64,000 bases of DNA from NCBI GenBank assembly GCA_951799445.1, contig OX637289.1:48088264-48152263 (forward strand), given 5' to 3'. Each line of letters begins with the position of its first letter. Positions within the stretch are counted from its first letter, which is position 1. The DNA is from Pseudisothecium myosuroides (taxonomy: Eukaryota > Streptophyta > Bryopsida > Hypnales > Lembophyllaceae). Under the pieces are notes generated by a model, which was not told the DNA's origin, searched no databases, and saw only the letters and a list, made by a program, of their open reading frames with translations. This document shows positions 59,329 through 64,000 of the stretch, one piece after another. The translations under genes and the position numbers were made by a program.

Positions 59329-59976
59329 TCCCTAAATGCCCAAGGCCTTCTTCGAGCTTCTAGGAATTTGCTCTAAATTGAACCAAAAACAACATTTTGA
59401 TAAGTTGTATCAATTGAATAAGTTGAATTGTAACCATACAAATTCAAACAAGACATGTTAGAGATCACATAGGAAAAGAAAAGAAAAAATCACTTTATAA
59501 ATTGAAAGATTATAATGTTTGAACATGAGGATGTTAAAACTGCAAAATTGACTTGAAGTCTTTCAATCCTCTTTTCACATGCCAAATCTGAAAAGTTGGG
59601 CACCCAAAAAAATATGAGGTTAGAGGACTTAACATGCATAACCTCAATCAATTTACGGCTTCTCAAAGTCTATCCTACAATTTTTTTAAATGAAATTTGA
59701 AGGTGATTTTTTCTCCAAGATCTAGTGTATTTGAGACTCATTTTCAAGAGCCCTCAACACTACAAAAAGCCAAGATTGCAATGGACACTCTTGCACAAAA
59801 TCATGAATAGAAAAATCATAATCAATCATTTTCAAAATCAGATTTTTGACGCTAAAATTAGACTTCAAAAAGAATCTTTCAAAAATAAAAATTACTAAAA
59901 ATAGCAACTTGATTAGGTTTTATTTAACTTCAAAGTATTGTCAACACCAAAATTTGGTGCCTCGGGCATTTAGAAG
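59329..59976. mobile_element. TTAA-flanked transposon, family A copy 2, nested in family B
   Basis: 648 bp with ends TCCCTAAATGCCCAAGG and GGGCATTTAGAAG, flanked by TTAA at 59325-59328 and 59977-59980. Left flank ACCC-TTAA and right flank TTAA-AGGACGG join to ACCCTTAAAGGACGG, the family B terminus. The element therefore landed in the internal TTAA of a family B end. Confidence 0.85.
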
Positions 59977-59980
59977 TTAA

Positions 59981-60117
59981 AGGACGGATCGTGGAAATCA
60001 TCCCTTTGGATACCATGGGAATTATTGGCTTTAAAAAAAAGGGAAAAGCACTCATTGGAAGTCACTGAATTACACGAGAAGTCCTCCCCTTTTCACAACT
60101 AAATTCTGAGGATGAAG
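59981..60117. mobile_element. Family B copy 3, truncated
   Basis: Matches 4851-4994 of copy 1 ('GGGAAAAGCACTCATTGGAAGT', 'CCCTTTTCACAAC', 'GAGGATGAA'), then stops. Its first bases are on the other side of the inserted family A element (59321-59328). Confidence 0.7.
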
Positions 60118-62530
60118 TAAAGCTTATTCAGTTTATTTCCTACTCAAATTTTAAATTTGAAAGGTCATTTGAAAGGTTAAAATTTTGCACCAAATCACCT
60201 TAAAAAAAACCTTGCTCTAATGTCAGCCACATGAATGGTCAAATAGGTAGGCCTTCATCAAATTGAAAACATAAATGATTTTCATCCAATTTGGGGGAGA
60301 GAGTTCTTGGAATGCATCACTAGGTGGTGGAAAGTCCCTCAAGTCATTGAAGAACTACAACATTTTCTAAAGGAAAGGATGCTAAGGCTATAGATCACAA
60401 AAGAATCCTTTCTATGGTATTTGGGAAGGTTGACCTCTTTTGCTCTTGATCTGAATTCTAACCTTTCAAATGACCTTTTTTGAATTAGAGCCCAATGGAT
60501 GAAGTAAAGCTTATTCCTATTCAAATTTTAAATTTTCTAAAATTCCTAAAATGGTGTGTTTTATAGCCATTTGAACTTTGGATCTATTATTATGTTCTAC
60601 AAAGTCTCTAATTGTAGAATGACATAAAAATTTGGTTTACACCACAATATTCTACTCCTTAATATATACCACTGGAGAATTTTCAGATTTTTTGAGCTTA
60701 TTTTATATTTGGTATGAATCTTTCTTTCTTTTTCTTCAAAAATCTATAATAATTTTATATTTTCACAAAAAATTCAAAAAATTTAACCACTAGAGTTCCA
60801 AGGTTTTTTCTTCATAAAAAAAACATTGAAAAAACTGCCATTTCTATTGCGCAGAACCAAAATGAAATTGAATCATTTTTTTTTTACATATTTAATTTTA
60901 GGATTTTATACTAGACTAAAATAAGTGTAAGAATGTACAGTACGATTGGCATCTCTTTGTTGAACATCTAATTGTTTCCAAAAAATAAGTTTTGGCAAAT
61001 ACTAAAAATAGGAAATTTGTCAATATCATTTTTTTTCACCATACAATAATAATTTTCCTAAATTTTTGGCATGGCTATACTCAAAATTATTTTCTGTAGA
61101 CTTTATCCGGATGTAACTCATTTAGGTCACTTAATACATCATGTTTTGGGTGCAAGGCTATGAATAAGCTTATGTCTTGACGAGAAGAAAGGAAAGAAGA
61201 AAAAAATTACAAAAATGAAGATTCTGTATCTGACTTCTCGTCATGCTATAATTTAGTACTTCCTACTTTATTTTGTATTTTAACCCTTAAAGGACGCTGT
61301 GGACGTCTTTTGTTTTGTTGGAGGATTTCACGTGGGACTGTAAGACGGAAAAAACATTTTTCCATACAATGTTTTTGGATGGGAGTTGCTTGAATGCATA
61401 TTCAGTGAATAGTATTTTTTATTTTTTTAAACCCGGAGTTTATTCCAAGAAATACTGAGAACAAACGGCGGGCAATGAATAGTATTTCATATTCCCTCAT
61501 TGTGGTATTACTGACTTTTCAAAAAAAGAAGATGTTGAATCCAACGATCACCTTTGTAGTGTATTTTGGCCATTTCTTACTATTTACTCTTGATGTGAAT
61601 TCAACCATAAAAAATGTTGAAGCCAATTAATGACATGAAGTTTATCAAGTTTAGTTTCTCCTCTTATTGAAAAATTTGAAAAAATCTTAAAATTCAAAGT
61701 TTTATTGCAATTTGAACTTTGGGCCTATAACCTTGGTTTGTTGATTTTCTAATTTTAGAAAGACACAATAGTTGTGTTTTAAAATGCAATGTTTTATAGT
61801 GCAAAATACACCTATGCTGAAAATTTTAGAAATTTTGTGCATATATATATTGTATTTGATATCAATTTTCTTCCTTTTTTCCTTGAAACACTCGTGGTAA
61901 TTTTCAATTTTCACAAAAAAGTCTTGAAATGTTTATCACTTATAGAAGGCACAAAATTTCATCCACATTTGGTTCCAAAATGATAGCAAACTGAGAGGAA
62001 TTGTGAAGCTTGAATATGTCCATCCTTCAAAGCATCGCCATCAGTCGTTTCCAAAGGTCTTGGCAACAGCACACAGTACTTGCCGTGCTTAGGTAGCAGA
62101 AAATGGCTCTACACTAACACCACATCACGGTACTATTTTTGCCGTTTATCCCGTCACTTCTACATTTGCCCGGCAACGGAGGGCCTCTGTAGAGGGCAAT
62201 ATTACAATCACACTAATTTGGTCAACAAAGACTGTAGGCACAGTGGATGTCGACGTGGATGCGATGGAGGATAATGGGGGGGTGAAGAAGGGGACAAACT
62301 TTTGTGAGAATGAGGACAAGCAACTGTGTTCTTTTTTTTTAATGGATATGCTATTCTATTCATTACATTGAATAAACAGCTACATATGAAAGACAAATTT
62401 TATCTTTATTTTTTAGAGATGAAATCATATGTTGAATACAAGTAAAAAAAATTCATATTTTTTGGAAAATTTTGCAATTATTGTAAATTTTCAAAGGAAA
62501 AATTAAAAATCAAAAAATTAAAAATTCAAT
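60118..62530. other. AT-rich region, no gene
   Basis: An isolated TTAACCCTTAAAGGACG terminus lies at 61279-61295 without a partner end. Blocks at 61560-61930 (for example 'GTTGATTTTCTAATTTTAGAAAGACACAA') resemble 9940-9970 and the methyltransferase intron at 18020-18050, so this is another dispersed repeat. 61985-62280 is GC-richer without a domain. Confidence 0.45.
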
Positions 62531-62790
62531 CATAAGCTTTGTTCCAATGCATAACCTTCAAGTATGTGGGGACGTTTTGGAACCAATTGTTCACAATGCA
62601 CACACTTCATACTTTTGAAGGAAGGAGAGAATCCTAAACAAATAAAAATAAAACTTAAGTCACAAACCTTAATCCAATGCAAAACCTTTAAGTATGAGGG
62701 GACGCTTTGGAATCAATTGTTCACAATGCACACACCTCATACTCTTGAAAGGTAGACAAAATCCTAAGCAAAAAATAATGAAAGAATATA
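62531..62790 (+). repeat. Tandem duplication, ~130-bp unit x2
   Basis: TCCAATGCATAACCTTCAAGTATG at 62543 recurs as a close variant at 62673. Both are followed by GGGGACG, then AATTGTTCACAATGCACACAC. Confidence 0.9.
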
Positions 62791-62814
62791 TAAATAAGAA
62801 TATAAGTTATCTAA

Positions 62815-62975
62815 AAATTTATATAAAAATAAAATTGAAGTTTCTATAAATATTAATAAGTACATGTAATAAATATGTATATTGTATGAGATATTTACAT
62901 AAAAATAAAAATAAAGATTCTATAAATATTAATAAGTACATGTATATGTAATAGATATGTATAATGTAAAAGATA
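62815..62975 (+). repeat. Tandem duplication, ~76-bp unit x2
   Basis: TCTATAAATATTAATAAGTACATGTA occurs at about 62843 and 62919 with similar flanks; AT-rich. Confidence 0.85.
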
Positions 62976-63967
62976 AAGCTTTTATTTTTGTGAGGTAAAA
63001 CTTTTGTAAGATTGAAGAAAAACTATTGTGACTTCAAAGAGCACTGCAGTGGCATTCACTATGACTTGGCGCCTTGGTGGCAATTGAAAAGTGATAGTCA
63101 ATCTAATTTTAGCGGGTTGTTGGTGGGGAACTGTGGATGACCACGGCACAACCACATCTCATGGGGTAGTATGTACCACGCCACTTGTTGGTGCCATGGT
63201 CATTTGGAGAGCAACTGGTGGCAATGCTCCTAGGCGTTAGCACTTTTACATTACTTTCCACGCCCGCCGCCTTGGCTCCGAGGCCCAGGGTTCATCTAGT
63301 CCTCTGCGTCTTCCGCGATTGTAGCAATTGGACATTGGGCCAAAACTAAAGGAAACATAGATCCTCATAAAACTGGTTTCAAGAAATCCTCATAGAAGTC
63401 AATTTAAGAACCACCTCATTCCGTTCCATATCCATTTCCATTTTATAAAGGCTGTTTTTAATGTCCGAGCGGTTTTCAAACCTCCCACCTTAGGTCACAA
63501 TAATAATAAATGTCATGTTAAGATTCACCTTCAAAAAATAGAATGCAAAAGATTCCTTCCTACAAATGTTATTGCAATTCAAAGGCAATGAAGCTAAAAT
63601 GTAGTTAAAAATTCCTTGCAACCCTTCACTACACATTGTTGTACAATCATTGGGTGGTGATACAAAATTTTGTTCCCATCACAATTGAATTGGTAGTTGA
63701 ATCGTGTGGTAAATGGCAACGGTTGTTGTTTTGTTTTTTGGATGTGTGCAGTCATTGGCAAGTTTACTCTAGTGATGTGAAAGTTATGGAACTTAATGTT
63801 TTGCAAGCAATCATGGCATCATCCTACAAAAATAACTCATAGGATTCATTTTTGAACTCAATTTTTACAATTTAAAAAATAAAAAAATTCCACATAGTTT
63901 GAATTTGTTTGTTAGAACAATTTCACCATTGGAATTATTGTATTTCAATTCCATCTTAGAGCTATTA
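62976..63967. other. Mixed region without supported gene
   Basis: 63050-63340 is a GC-richer island with no domain. A plus-strand frame near 63636-63842 (ITIELVVESCGKWQ) faintly resembles the C-terminal block of the Harbinger transposase, as at 48950, but is too short to call. Confidence 0.35.
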
Positions 63968-64000
63968 TCCCCTAAATGCTTGAGGCACCAAATTTTAGTG
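63968..64000. mobile_element. TTAA-type element terminus, family A copy 4, running off the window
   Basis: TCCCCTAAATGCTTGAGGCACCAAATTTT matches the family A end at 59946-59970 and 54888. The preceding tetranucleotide is TTAT rather than TTAA, presumably mutated. Confidence 0.65.

Overview
The window looks like nuclear DNA of a land plant or close streptophyte. The evidence is an intronless nicotianamine synthase, two ATL-type RING-H2 genes, a plant-form CENP-X/MHF2 gene with six tiny exons, GT-AG introns, an interstitial TTTAGGG tract, and several plant-type transposon classes. I cannot name the species. GC-rich gene islands sit in a very AT-rich background made mostly of decayed DNA transposons. 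All six intact-looking protein genes are on the minus strand.

Layout: 1-2.6 kb is a decayed Ty3/gypsy element (RT start, protease, zinc knuckle, gag, PBS, on the minus strand). 2.6-5.1 kb holds a telomere-like tract and TTAA-flanked short transposons. 5.68-7.14 kb is an MHF2/CENP-X gene reconstructed by exon joining; no single long reading frame reveals it. 7.1-11.2 kb is AT-rich repeat. 11.19-12.28 kb is nicotianamine synthase. 14.5-20.5 and 24.15-30.0 kb are two copies of a ~6 kb direct segmental duplication, each carrying an intact five-exon class I SAM-dependent methyltransferase. 30-33.9 kb is repeats, including a 161-bp CACTA-type hairpin. 33.9-36.6 and 41.25-42.9 kb are two ATL RING-H2 ubiquitin-ligase genes, with a cytochrome P450 pseudogene on the opposite strand between them. 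44.0-45.57 kb is a near-intact Mutator-like element with ~490-500 bp inverted termini and a perfect 9-bp target duplication. 45.9-64 kb is repeats: pogo-like MITEs, a Harbinger transposase relic, a pair of inverted foldback repeats, a gag/PBS insertion without LTRs, and more TTAA elements.

The most striking signal is a set of short non-autonomous elements with TTAA on both sides and CCC...GGG termini, a piggyBac-type signature. Two of them (3848-4491 and 4843-5061) have matching uninterrupted paralogous sites elsewhere in the window (52812-52815 and 10066-10069), each with a single TTAA-like tetranucleotide. A third element is nested in the TTAA inside another element's terminus. Gene functions cover metal homeostasis (nicotianamine), genome maintenance (MHF2), ubiquitination (ATL pair) and an unassigned small-molecule methylation; nothing indicates that they form one pathway.
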